A DNA stretch of 64,000 nt from DATGMS01 sp040905145 (GCA_040905145.1 JBBDSC010000123.1:1-64000); one strand, 5' to 3'; counted from the first letter of the stretch, positions 37,051-45,521 are shown. Notes: a model not told the origin generated them from the letters alone. Numbers and translations are program-made.

Positions 37051-37051
37051 T

Positions 37052-39184
37052 ATGTCAGAAGTTTCCACTCCCATAAAAACCTCCTCATTTAGCGTTGCAC
37101 TCATCGGCAACCCTAATGTTGGGAAAACAACCATATTCAACCGCCTGACGGGATTACGCCAAAAAGTAGGCAATTATCCCGGGGTTACCGTGGATAAAAG
37201 GTTTGGCCAGGTTCAGATCAACAAGGAATCAGTTACCCTGATAGACCTTCCAGGTGCATATAGCATCTACCCCAATTCGGAAGACGAGATAATTGTACAT
37301 AGAGTCCTTAATGGACTGGATGAAGAAAACCAACCGGATTTTGTGTTGGCCGTGGTAGACATGTCCAGCATGGAAAGGGGCTTGTTCTTAGTTACCCAAG
37401 TAATGGATTTAGAGTTGCCTATGGCAGTAATTCTCAATATGGAGGACACGGCTGAAGAACAAGGCATAGTGATTAAAACCCATCAACTCTATAAATCCCT
37501 TGGCATACCCATTATTCAGTCCAATGCAAGAAGCAATAAAGGAATAAAAAGCATTGAGGGATTGATTGGCCAAAAACTCTTTGAAACCCCAAAACCGTTT
37601 TTAAATACTGAGGGGCTATTACCTGCTTCTCTTGCCGATACTATTTGCAAAGAATTTAATTTGAAGAATTCTTATCAGGCATTTCAACTTATCCGGTTTC
37701 AGGAAAATGAAACGATTTTGAGGAAGTATCAAAAAGACTTTATAAATGAAAAAGTGGCTGCTGCCAATTTTGATATAAAAGAAGCACAGCTCAAGGAAAC
37801 TAACCTAAGATATGAGGGTATTCAGGAAATTCTGGCTAAATGCACAGAGAAAAATGATGTAAAAACAAAAATTCTCGCCCATAAACTCGACCGGGTATTT
37901 CTACACAAAATAGGGGGGTATTTTATTTTTTTAGGAATTCTTTTATTGATTTTTCAGGCAATCTTTGCCTGGTCCACCCTGCCAATGGATCTAATCGATG
38001 GCTTCTTTGCTTCCTTAAGCAGTGGGGTATCCAATATACTTCCAGCTGGGGTCCTTACTGACTTAATTGTTGAAGGAATCATACCAGGCATAGGGGGAGT
38101 ATTGATCTTCATCCCTCAAATTGCACTTCTCTTTGGATTTCTAGCCATTCTGGAAGATACCGGCTACATGTCAAGGGTAGTATTTCTGATGGATAGATTA
38201 ATGCGTCCATTCGGGTTAAATGGCAAAAGTATGGTGCCCCTGATTTCAAGTGTAGCCTGTGCCATACCCGGGATCATGGCGGCTAGGAATATTGGGAACT
38301 GGAAAGACAGGATCACCACCATTATGGTCGCCCCACTTATGAGTTGCTCTGCCAGGCTGCCCGTATACGTGATTTTGATCGGCTTGGCAGTTCCTGATCA
38401 ATATGTAGGGCCGTTTAATCTTCAAGCCGTAGCACTTTTGGGGATGTATCTTCTCGGGGTAATTGCGGTATTGTTGACTTCCATATTGCTGAAGTTGATT
38501 TTAAAATCAAAAGAAAAAAGTTACTTGATGCTGGAAATGCCCCTCTACAGGCTGCCCAGGTGGAAGGACGTCATTATTACGATGTATTCCAAATCTAAAA
38601 CCTTTGTGGTGGCCGCAGGAAAAATAATCCTGGCCATATCTGTTATTCTCTGGGTATTGGCGTCCTACGGCCCCCCCTCAAAAATGGAGGCAGCAGTGTC
38701 GAGCATTGAAGTCCCGGAAGCCAACGCCTCTCCTGAGGATATGGACAGTTATAACAGTGATTTATCTTCTGCAAAATTAGAAAACTCCTATATAGGAATT
38801 GCGGGTAAATTTATTGAACCGGCCATCAGGCCCTTAGGATACGACTGGAAAATAGGGATTGCTTTGATAACCTCATTCGCTGCAAGGGAAGTCTTTGTAT
38901 CCACCATTGCTACCTTATACAGTGTGGGTGGGGATGCCGAAGATGAAATGACCATTAAAGAGAAACTGAATCAGGAAATCGACCCTGATACCGGCGAAAA
39001 AGTATTTAACGTGGCCACGGCATTTTCCTTGATCGTGTTTTATGCTTTTGCCATGCAGTGCATGAGTACCTTGGCTGTAGTATATAGGGAAACTAAGGGT
39101 TGGAAATGGCCAGTCATACAAACCGTTTATATGACCACGCTTGCTTATGTTTCTGCATGGGCTGTTTATCAATTACTTTCTTAA
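37052..39184 (+). CDS. feoB: Ferrous iron transport protein B
   Basis: The ATG at 37052 gives 710 aa, beginning just before the G domain; an earlier in-frame start at 36998 lies inside feoA and is rejected. The GTPase has G1 GNPNVGKT (residues 19-26), G3 DLPGAYS and G4 NMED. The membrane part has two Gate domains (GFLAILEDTGYMSRVVFLMD, SVACAIPGIMAARN, SCSARLPVYVILIG). It imports Fe2+ across the inner membrane with nucleotide-dependent gating. It is the second gene of feoA-feoB-Cys-rich. Confidence 0.96.
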   Translation: MSEVSTPIKTSSFSVALIGNPNVGKTTIFNRLTGLRQKVGNYPGVTVDKRFGQVQINKESVTLIDLPGAYSIYPNSEDEIIVHRVLNGLDEENQPDFVLAVVDMSSMERGLFLVTQVMDLELPMAVILNMEDTAEEQGIVIKTHQLYKSLGIPIIQSNARSNKGIKSIEGLIGQKLFETPKPFLNTEGLLPASLADTICKEFNLKNSYQAFQLIRFQENETILRKYQKDFINEKVAAANFDIKEAQLKETNLRYEGIQEILAKCTEKNDVKTKILAHKLDRVFLHKIGGYFIFLGILLLIFQAIFAWSTLPMDLIDGFFASLSSGVSNILPAGVLTDLIVEGIIPGIGGVLIFIPQIALLFGFLAILEDTGYMSRVVFLMDRLMRPFGLNGKSMVPLISSVACAIPGIMAARNIGNWKDRITTIMVAPLMSCSARLPVYVILIGLAVPDQYVGPFNLQAVALLGMYLLGVIAVLLTSILLKLILKSKEKSYLMLEMPLYRLPRWKDVIITMYSKSKTFVVAAGKIILAISVILWVLASYGPPSKMEAAVSSIEVPEANASPEDMDSYNSDLSSAKLENSYIGIAGKFIEPAIRPLGYDWKIGIALITSFAAREVFVSTIATLYSVGGDAEDEMTIKEKLNQEIDPDTGEKVFNVATAFSLIVFYAFAMQCMSTLAVVYRETKGWKWPVIQTVYMTTLAYVSAWAVYQLLS

Positions 39185-39196
39185 CCAATAAAAACC

Positions 39197-39325
39197 ATGT
39201 GGCAGGAAATTATCGTATTTGGGCTCTTTTTTGGAATAATAGCTTGGTGGGTTTATAAAAATTATTTTAGCTCTAAAAATAAATCAGGGACTGGTTGTGG
39301 TTGCAATAAATGTGGGGTTCATTAG
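39197..39325 (+). CDS. FeoB-associated Cys-rich membrane protein
   Basis: A 42-aa gene starts at the ATG at 39197, 12 bases after feoB. It has one membrane helix (IIVFGLFFGIIAWWVYKNYF, residues 5-24), a short polar linker and a C-terminal cysteine cluster CGCNKC. This matches the FeoB-associated Cys-rich protein (FeoC/FeoD-like) often seen after feoB in Bacteroidota and Firmicutes. A role in iron sensing or FeoB assembly is proposed for relatives; it is unproven here. Confidence 0.85.
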   Translation: MWQEIIVFGLFFGIIAWWVYKNYFSSKNKSGTGCGCNKCGVH

Positions 39326-39338
39326 CTTCATCCTGTCA

Positions 39339-39572
39339 TTAGGAGCTATTGCCCGTTCCAAAAACCTTTTTCCACCAGGGTAATTTGAGATAGGCAATTT
39401 CCTCCTGGACCTGATTACGGGTAATAATGACCAGCTCCCATGCCGCATCAGCTTTCTTCATGGCCGCATCGGCTCCTTTCGTAGCCGCATCGGCCATACG
39501 GCTGGTTTCAACAACCAGTTTTTTGGTTTCTCTTAGTTCCTCAGAAAATATTCTAATCAGTTCATTGTCCAT
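39339..39572 (-). CDS. Small Ala-rich coiled-coil protein of unknown function
   Basis: From the ATG at 39572 (an upstream ATG at 39590 is also open) the product has 77 aa. It is acidic at the start (MDNELIRIFSEELRETKK), then an Ala/Lys/Asp-rich helical stretch with near-repeats ADAATKGADAAMKKADAAW, and ends in LPWWKKVFGTGNSS. There is no signal peptide or membrane span. It is convergent with the iron cluster, 13 bases away. A degraded partial copy lies at 41413-41485. I do not recognise the family. Confidence 0.6.
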   Translation of the reverse strand: MDNELIRIFSEELRETKKLVVETSRMADAATKGADAAMKKADAAWELVIITRNQVQEEIAYLKLPWWKKVFGTGNSS

Positions 39573-39590
39573 AACATAAATATAAGACAT

Positions 39591-40452
39591 TCCCTAAAAA
39601 CCGCAAACTTTTCAGGTTTTATTGATAATCAGTGCATTGTTAAAATTTATTGGGTGAAACCTGGAAGGTTTTATCCCTTTCAAACCAATTGATTGCAGAA
39701 ATAGCCTGCGGATTTAAGTCATTGGTTTAAAAACGTTTATACAGTATAGGTGGTTGTACAAATATTTACACTGGTCGTTTTTTCCTTAATCTTCAAAAAT
39801 CTCCACATACTGATCGGTCACATGCTCGCAATTGAATTTTTGGCTCTAGATAATCTGGAGTGGGTAATTTGCATTAAAAATTTCACGCCAATGCCTGAAA
39901 GTTAAAATGCAAAGACCGCCAAAACTTCTGAATTTAAAATTTTGTGATCTTCTGCATTTTTTTCTTATATTGCTATTGTATCACTTTTATTTTTATTGCG
40001 GCCTTTGTGCTTAATCTTTGTGTCCATTACGTGAAACTTTCTTTGTTATCTCTCAACGGTTGGAATAAGTACAGATTAACTGTGCTACAGACGTGTAGAC
40101 GTCGATACTGATCGGCTGAATTCTATTTTCTTATCTTTATTTCTCATACGATTTAAGATATCCGCAATGTATGAAAAAGGGGCTTGCTTCTGGCAGCTCC
40201 TTAATCGTGAATTTTAGTTTAGTAGTAAAAAAGATACAAAAGAGTATAACTTTCTTATATATTATTCAAAACCTACTACATAAAAAGGGAATACCACTAT
40301 ATGACCAGCCAGGCCGTCCTTCATAAGCGTTGTTTGCAACAGCAGTAAAGCCGAATCCTTTAGAAGGATGAGAATATTCATAGACAGGTATTGCTTTTTA
40401 CCCTGTTTGCCTGATTTAATCAGCAGATCCTAAGATAAAAATCTGTGATGAC
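39591..40452. other. Gene-poor gap with relics and repeats
   Basis: This 860-bp stretch between the Ala-rich gene and a broken methyltransferase contains a glycosyltransferase 3' relic (39786-39845). A tract at 39744-39762 (GTATAGGTGGTTGTACAAA) recurs at 41508-41526. A stretch at about 39905-40030 has inverted AAAGACCGC/GCGGCCTTTG motifs typical of dispersed repeats. I see no intact gene. Confidence 0.6.
39786..39845 (-). pseudogene. C-terminal relic of a DUF1972-type glycosyltransferase
   Basis: Nineteen codons before a stop encode SQKFNCEHVTDQYVEIFED, which lines up with the end of the glycosyltransferase at 42153-43295 (KKYNWEHVTDQYLEVFQE). A stop codon lies directly upstream. The base-level match is also clear (CTGATCGGTCACATG in both). 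This is the 3' stump of a lost gene copy. Confidence 0.75.
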
Positions 40453-41371
40453 TTACCCTACTTTGGTAAGGTAAAAACAAGCCTGGTCCCCTTTTTCAAT
40501 CTGGTTAAGCTTTTTTGCCTTTTCATTAAACTTTTTGAGTTCTTTGGCGGTAAAAAGCCCTTGGGCTTGCGTGGAAGGTACATCTCTCATAATTGCCTCA
40601 CTTGCCCAAAACTGGTACTCATTACTATCATAGGTTATCTGTGAAACTTCAAAACCCGTCTGCTCCGCCAATAAACGGATGGATTTAACGGAATGGATAA
40701 AAAAATGTCTCGGGGCATCCAACTGAGCCCAGTGTACCCCATAAATTTTCCAAGCTTCCCCATCTGAAATGGGAATCCGGATCAATAATTTTTTCCCTGG
40801 TTTTAAAAGCTGGTTTGCTTTTTCCAACCCCTTCTTAGGCTCATCCATGTGTTCAAAAGAATGGTGCATCATGATTAAATCAAAGCTCTCCTCTATCTCA
40901 TATATGCTGTTCTTTAATAAAGAGAGAGATGGATTGATAACTTTACTGCTTTCAATAAAAGGATCAATGCCGGTCAAATTGCTAAATCCTGAAGCATACA
41001 TTTCATACAGAAGCTGCCCATTCCCACAACCAATATCTGCGATCTTATCGTCCAACTCCGCTCCTGCATTTTTAAGCCAGGAACCATATAATGGTCGGAA
41101 CAGGCTTATATCAAAAAGGGTGAAAAATTTCCATCGGATTTTTTTCAGTATTTTCCTTAAAGTACCCGATTCATTTAATGTTATATAAGCATAATAATCC
41201 TCTGGATAATAAGCATTTAACCCATGGGGGGGGGAGAGATAAAAGCTGGATTGTACCACGCTCGCTACATTCCAAATACTCGAACAAATGCCGGGTACCA
41301 AACATCATTTCTTTGAGGGTATAAGTTTTATTGTTGTGATCATTTCCACAAATCTTGCAGCTTTTTGACAT
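40453..41371 (-). pseudogene. Methyltransferase with N-terminal zinc-ribbon, interrupted at a C9 tract
   Basis: The gene starts at the ATG at 41371 (MSKSCKICGNDHNN, then FEYLECSERGTIQLLSLP). It goes out of frame at nine C (minus strand, 41226-41234) and resumes as GLNAYYPEDYYAYI, ADIGCGNGQLLYEMYASG (SAM motif I) and MMHHSFEHMDEPKKGLE. One C fewer restores a single 305-aa protein, the usual size of capsule-type methyltransferases. The tract may be a phase-variation switch (currently off), a decay mutation or a sequencing error. The expected fourth zinc-ligand Cys is Arg (CSERG), which favours decay or tolerance. The substrate would be a sugar. Confidence 0.78.
41226..41234. repeat. Mononucleotide tract of nine G (C on the coding strand)
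   Basis: This nine-base homopolymer lies inside the methyltransferase reading frame about 140 bases from its start. Loss of one unit restores the frame. Such tracts are prone to slipped-strand mispairing and also to sequencing error. Confidence 0.9.
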
Positions 41372-41412
41372 GGTTAAAATTTATTTCGAAATTCAATGGC
41401 TATCACCGGATC

Positions 41413-41485
41413 TAAAAATCTTTTTCCACCGGGGTAATTTGAGATGGGCATTTCCTCCTGGACCCATAACATAAATATAAGACAT
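41413..41485 (-). pseudogene. Internally deleted copy of the Ala-rich gene
   Basis: The first about 50 bases match 39360-39411 (the LPWWKKVFG end of the Ala-rich gene) with a few changes. They are then joined directly to CCATAACATAAATATAAGAC (41463 onward, also at 39569 onward), the start and upstream leader of the same gene. About 157 internal bases are missing. It cannot encode the protein. Confidence 0.8.
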
Positions 41486-41572
41486 TAGTTTAGATACGTC
41501 TATTAAAGTATAGGTGGTTGTGCAAACCTTTAAACCGGTGGGGTTTGGATCTAAGAAGCATTTTTTCAATTG

Positions 41573-41706
41573 CCGTTGGCTTCAGGCAACGGATAATGGA
41601 CAAATGGCTTTTGTGGCTTTAGCCACATTTTCCCGGCTTGGTGAGTTCATGTGGCTAAAGCCCCTGTTATTTGTGTAATTTGCTGTCCGTCAGCTGAAGC
41701 AGACGG
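41573..41706. repeat. REP-like structured element with nested hairpins
   Basis: A central perfect 14-bp inverted repeat (GGCTTTAGCCACAT at 41615-41628, ATGTGGCTAAAGCC at 41649-41662) is flanked by two small hairpins (CCGTTG/CAACGG at 41573-41592 and CCGTC/GACGG at 41687-41706). The two flanks are imperfect reverse complements of each other (about 15 of 20 bases). It is non-coding and resembles palindromic REP/MITE elements. Confidence 0.7.
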
Positions 41707-41832
41707 TAATAAAATAATGCCATATCCTTTCATGATAATTTCTACCTGTGTCATGAACTTCTGACACCTGGCATCCGACTCTTCCGCTTCGTGTGACGTC
41801 CCGAATTTACTGACATTTTTAGACCAATATCA

Positions 41833-41887
41833 CCCCTGCCGGGGTTCAGATTCATAGGTTAATCCAGTTCTATAATCCTGTCAGCCC
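41833..41887. repeat. Intergenic direct repeat, copy 1
   Basis: It starts with the hairpin CCCCTGCCGGGG and continues GTTCAGATTCATAGGTTAAT into TCTATAATCCTGTCA. It is roughly three-quarters identical to 42022-42076 in the same orientation. This stretch belongs to the 780-bp gene-free gap 41372-42152. Confidence 0.65.
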
Positions 41888-42021
41888 TGTGGGCTTAAAG
41901 AAAACAACACGATCATCCAACATAAATCCCGGCAAGGATGGCATTATTATAGAAAAACAGGCCAATCCACGACCACAACCCCGGAGGCGTGGCAGGAATA
42001 TGGATCAAAGAATAATATGAC

Positions 42022-42076
42022 CCCCTGCCGGGATTCAAATTCACATGTTGACCCTGTTCTGTAATCTTCTCAATCC
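42022..42076. repeat. Intergenic direct repeat, copy 2
   Basis: It begins CCCCTGCCGGGATTCAAATT and continues to TCTGTAATCTTCTCA, matching copy 1 at 41833. Flanking short matches (CTTCTGACACCTGGCATCC at about 41758 and CTTCTGACATCCGGCTTCC at about 42101) suggest that the repeat unit is longer and eroded. Confidence 0.65.
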
Positions 42077-42152
42077 CCTGAACTTCGGTGCGCGCGATCT
42101 TCTGACATCCGGCTTCCGACAGCTGACTCCCTCTCCCTTTATCTCTTTGTCA

Positions 42153-43295
42153 CTAATTACGAACTCCCGTCTTTCTTATTTTCAACTCCTGAAAAACTTC
42201 TAAATACTGATCGGTCACATGTTCCCAGTTGTACTTTTTGGTAAGACCGTTTATTGCGTTTAACCTTAGTTCCTCCATTTCTTTGGGGGAATCTTCAGAT
42301 TTGTCAATTGTCTCTGCCACTGAGCTGATTTCTTTCTGAAAGAACCAACCATATATTCCGTTTTGTAACATTTCCTGATTGAAGCGGGTATCCAATGCCA
42401 GGATAGCACAATGATAACCAAGAGCTTTTAACATAGCCGGATTGGTACCGCCATACTCATGACCGTGAAAGTAGGCGTAGCAATTATGGTACAGGGCGGC
42501 AAGTTCTTCCTGGACTTTGACATATCCAGTAAAAATCAACCGTTCATCCGCCAGGTCCTTTAACCGTTCGGCATATTTATCCTGATAGGGCACATCCCCT
42601 ACAATCACCAATTTTCTTGCGGAAGCAGACTTTACAAACCCTTCAATAATTAGATCTGCATTGTTATCTGGAATCAAACGGCCTACAATTAAAAAGTAAC
42701 CTCTTTCCTGAAGCGCCCACTTTTTAATTTTATTTACATCAGCAGTCTTGGCAGGGTTAGCGCCATAAGCGATCATCTTAGAGGGGGAGTTGAATAAATC
42801 CAGGTAAGTTTTCTGCATTTCATCACAATCGGTAATCACCTTGTCATAAAGCTTCGTGGACAACCTGGAAGCAAATAAAAAATACCGGGCGCCCATTCCT
42901 TTCCATTTTGGCCTTAACCATTCCATTCCATCCACATTAATGGCTGTTGGTTTCCTGAAAATTTTCGTTATCAAGCCAAAGGGTCCATTGGCACTGTTGA
43001 CCACAAGCAGTACATCGGCTTCCGAAAAACAGGCATGAACGATTGAGAAAAAAGAATTGGTCAGCTGGCTCAGGGATTTTGTTTCCAGACCGGGCATGTA
43101 TACCAGTTTTATGCCGTTCACTTGACCTGGGGTTTGCTTATAAAGGGATTTGTGGCAGTAAACTGTCACCTTTATTCCCCTTTTCACCAAACGTTCTCCT
43201 ATTTCCTTCACCAATGTCTCATAGCCTGAATATACGTAGGGATATCCCCTTGAGCCAATAATGGCTATATGCAGAGGCTTATTTTTTTCAGGCAT
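42153..43295 (-). CDS. Glycosyltransferase, DUF1972 plus GT4 type
   Basis: This 380-aa GT-B enzyme has an N-terminal DUF1972 domain (IAIIGSRGYPYVYSGYETLV, then NVDGMEWLRPKWKGMGARYF) and a C-terminal group 1 domain (FLIVGRLIPDNNADLIIEGF, FTGYVKVQEELAALYHNCYA, HGHEYGGTNPAMLKALGYHC). Relatives are rhamnosyl- or other sugar transferases in capsule and O-antigen clusters. It adds one sugar to the lipid-linked unit at the cytoplasmic face; donor and acceptor are unknown. A relic of a similar gene's 3' end lies at 39786. Confidence 0.88.
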   Translation of the reverse strand: MPEKNKPLHIAIIGSRGYPYVYSGYETLVKEIGERLVKRGIKVTVYCHKSLYKQTPGQVNGIKLVYMPGLETKSLSQLTNSFFSIVHACFSEADVLLVVNSANGPFGLITKIFRKPTAINVDGMEWLRPKWKGMGARYFLFASRLSTKLYDKVITDCDEMQKTYLDLFNSPSKMIAYGANPAKTADVNKIKKWALQERGYFLIVGRLIPDNNADLIIEGFVKSASARKLVIVGDVPYQDKYAERLKDLADERLIFTGYVKVQEELAALYHNCYAYFHGHEYGGTNPAMLKALGYHCAILALDTRFNQEMLQNGIYGWFFQKEISSVAETIDKSEDSPKEMEELRLNAINGLTKKYNWEHVTDQYLEVFQELKIRKTGVRN

Positions 43296-43333
43296 TTTTT
43301 ATGAAATTAATCAAATCCTCCATTTTATTCCGG

Positions 43334-44482
43334 TTATTCCCCGCTGAGGGGAAAGCATTTGGCCATATTCCTGCGAAAAGCCGCTAATGAAAAATGCTCC
43401 AGCACCCTTTCTCGTCCTTTCTTGCCCATATCCCCACGTAATTCTTTATTATCAATAAGCGGGATCATTTTAGCTGCAGCCATGGAAGCATCCTTCCAAG
43501 GGATCAGATATCCGTTTTCATTATCTCTAATCATTTCACAGGCACCACCATGGGCAGTGGCCACAACCGGTTTTCCGGAAGCCATTGCTTCCAGGATGAC
43601 GGTGGGTAAAGGATCCGGCAAAATCGAAGGCAGGACAAAAATATCCAATGCAGCCAAGATTTCAGGAACATCGGACCTAAACCCTAAAGTGAACACCTTC
43701 TCCTCCAATCCATATTCCACTATTTGTTCCTCCATTTCTTCATAAAGGTGCTCACTTCCTGGAAAAGCATCCCCTGCTATGACAAAAACCAAATTGGGAT
43801 ACGATTGGCTTAACTTCTCTGCGAGATCCAAAAAGTAGGATTGTCCTTTCCAGTGACTCACCCTCCCGATCATTCCTATTAGAATGTCATCCTCACTAAT
43901 AGACAACTCCTTTCTTAAAGCAGCTGCAGGATCAAAATAGGGCCTATAATCTATCCCATTGTAGATCACTTTCAGTTCTTTATCAGGGATATATTTACTC
44001 CAAAATTTCTTTACCGCATCAGAAACAACAAGGATCTGATCTGAACAATGTCCCACTATTTTCCCCATAAAGGCTGGAAACCAAGTTGGTGTGGTAATTA
44101 TTTCGTGAATGTGCCAGGTATGGAACACCTTTTGGCTTTTGCCTACCCACGCCCCAACAAGTACTGCAGAGGTATTGGAATAAATATGATTAATCCCGTT
44201 TTTCTTCACCAGCTTAACAAGTTCACCATACGCATTTCTCATGATGCTGGCCCGGTTAATTAAGCCTTTAACATTAAAATACTTTCTTCTTAAGATCCCC
44301 AACCGAATAATGAAAACTTCCAGCCCCTCATTCCTCAATTTGCCGGCAAGCGGCCCTTCCTCAGACAGGACAATATAAACACGGTGCCCGGAATCCCGGA
44401 GTATAAGTGCTGAAATTAAAAATATCCTACTGGCACCGTACAGGTCCGAAGAGCTATGCAACATTAAAATCCTCTGAGCCAT
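43334..44482 (-). CDS. Glycosyltransferase family 4
   Basis: This 382-aa GT-B enzyme has an N-terminal Glyco_transf_4 domain (RILMLHSSSDLYGASRIFLI) and a C-terminal group 1 domain with IGMIGRVSHWKGQSYFLDLA, SDVPEILAALDIFVLPSILP, and the nucleotide-sugar E-x7-E region VILEAMASGKPVVATAHGG. It lies 38 bases upstream of the DUF1972 glycosyltransferase in transcription order. It is a probable elongation enzyme of the polysaccharide repeat; donor unknown. Confidence 0.9.
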   Translation of the reverse strand: MAQRILMLHSSSDLYGASRIFLISALILRDSGHRVYIVLSEEGPLAGKLRNEGLEVFIIRLGILRRKYFNVKGLINRASIMRNAYGELVKLVKKNGINHIYSNTSAVLVGAWVGKSQKVFHTWHIHEIITTPTWFPAFMGKIVGHCSDQILVVSDAVKKFWSKYIPDKELKVIYNGIDYRPYFDPAAALRKELSISEDDILIGMIGRVSHWKGQSYFLDLAEKLSQSYPNLVFVIAGDAFPGSEHLYEEMEEQIVEYGLEEKVFTLGFRSDVPEILAALDIFVLPSILPDPLPTVILEAMASGKPVVATAHGGACEMIRDNENGYLIPWKDASMAAAKMIPLIDNKELRGDMGKKGRERVLEHFSLAAFRRNMAKCFPLSGE

Positions 44483-44602
44483 AAGTTAGTTTGGTTGTCG
44501 AATACATAGTTCATTATATAATGAATGGTTTACCCAATCGGGCAAAGCCCCCGAAGCACTGGGGCAGACGGCGCCAACGAGGAATCCTGGGCTACAGACA
44601 GG

Positions 44603-44730
44603 CTGGAATAATGGAATGGAGGAATAGTGAGTTTTACAATTTTGTAGTTCCCCAGCATTAACAGAATGCCCCCTGTTGATGTTTTTTTACCATCACTGCA
44701 TCGTTCCAAAATTCCATTTTACGTCAAAAT
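44603..44730. repeat. Intergenic repeat related to 34341-34440
   Basis: GGCTGGAATAATGGAATGG at the left and TTCCAAAATTCCATTTTACG at the right form a spaced, imperfect inverted repeat. They resemble the element at 34341. The surrounding gap (44483-44762) otherwise holds only a GGGC-rich stretch and no gene. Confidence 0.45.
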
Positions 44731-44762
44731 CCGGCAAAAATTGACAAATTTAATATTGGAGC

Positions 44763-45521
44763 CTAAACATCCTTTCTCATGATATAATAGGCGCCAAGAT
44801 GCCCCCCATGATCGGTAAATTCAACCTGGACTGACTTTGAATATCGAGAAAACAAATTAAACAATTTCTGAGGACTATAATGATTCATTTGCATGACAGC
44901 TTCTGACCCAAACCTCCTATTTTTTAAACTTGAATATAAAAAATTGTAGAGTGAAAACTTACCCCTTAAAAAGAAATTCCAATAGGTTGCTTTGGGAAGG
45001 GCATGTCCATAGGTGATTTGTACTTGAAGTACCCCCCCTTTTTTTAGTTTTTGGAAAAGTTGATGTAGTAGTGGAAATCCCAGGGAAGTTTCAATATGTT
45101 GAAAGACAATATAGGAATTAATAAAATCGAATTTTGGAAGATCCGGTAAATTAATGCCATCAAAAGACCTTACTTCTAAATTGTGGATATTAAGTGCAGA
45201 TTTATGTGCCTTGGCTTTTTCAATTATATCAGAAGAGACATCCAATCCCACAACATTTTTGCTTGAAAGCTTGGCAAACGGTATCACCAAACGGCCTACG
45301 CCACAACCAAAATCCAATATGGTACAATCGGCCAATGATTGATCAAACAACCCTTTGATCCTATTTTCGGTTTCTTTGACATATAATTCACCAGACGAAA
45401 AAAACTCCTTCATATCCTCCTCGGTAATATTCTTGGTTCTAAATTTTTCTTCAGATAATACCCCATAATAAGGATCCTGCTTGCCTAACTTCTTCCAGTT
45501 TTTAATGGAGCTCAGCTTCAT
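44763..45521 (-). CDS. Class I SAM-dependent methyltransferase
   Basis: This 252-aa protein has SAM motif I ILDFGCGVGRLVIPFAKL, motif II VVGLDVSSDIIEKAKAH, FDFINSYIVFQHIE and LFQKLKKGGVLQVQI. The N-terminus (WKKLGKQDPYYGVLSEEKF) is typical of capsule-locus methyltransferases. It probably methylates a sugar hydroxyl of the polysaccharide. It is flanked on both sides by repeat-rich gaps rather than packed genes. Confidence 0.85.
   Translation of the reverse strand: MKLSSIKNWKKLGKQDPYYGVLSEEKFRTKNITEEDMKEFFSSGELYVKETENRIKGLFDQSLADCTILDFGCGVGRLVIPFAKLSSKNVVGLDVSSDIIEKAKAHKSALNIHNLEVRSFDGINLPDLPKFDFINSYIVFQHIETSLGFPLLHQLFQKLKKGGVLQVQITYGHALPKATYWNFFLRGKFSLYNFLYSSLKNRRFGSEAVMQMNHYSPQKLFNLFSRYSKSVQVEFTDHGGHLGAYYIMRKDV

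Noticed and set aside
41171..41371. Separate 66-aa zinc-ribbon protein
   Set aside because: It is the N-terminal part of the methyltransferase, cut off by the C9 frameshift; the tail after the tract is out-of-frame translation.
39591..42152. CRISPR array or insertion sequence in the repeat-rich gap
   Set aside because: Repeats are few, unevenly spaced and diverged; no transposase or cas-like frame is present.
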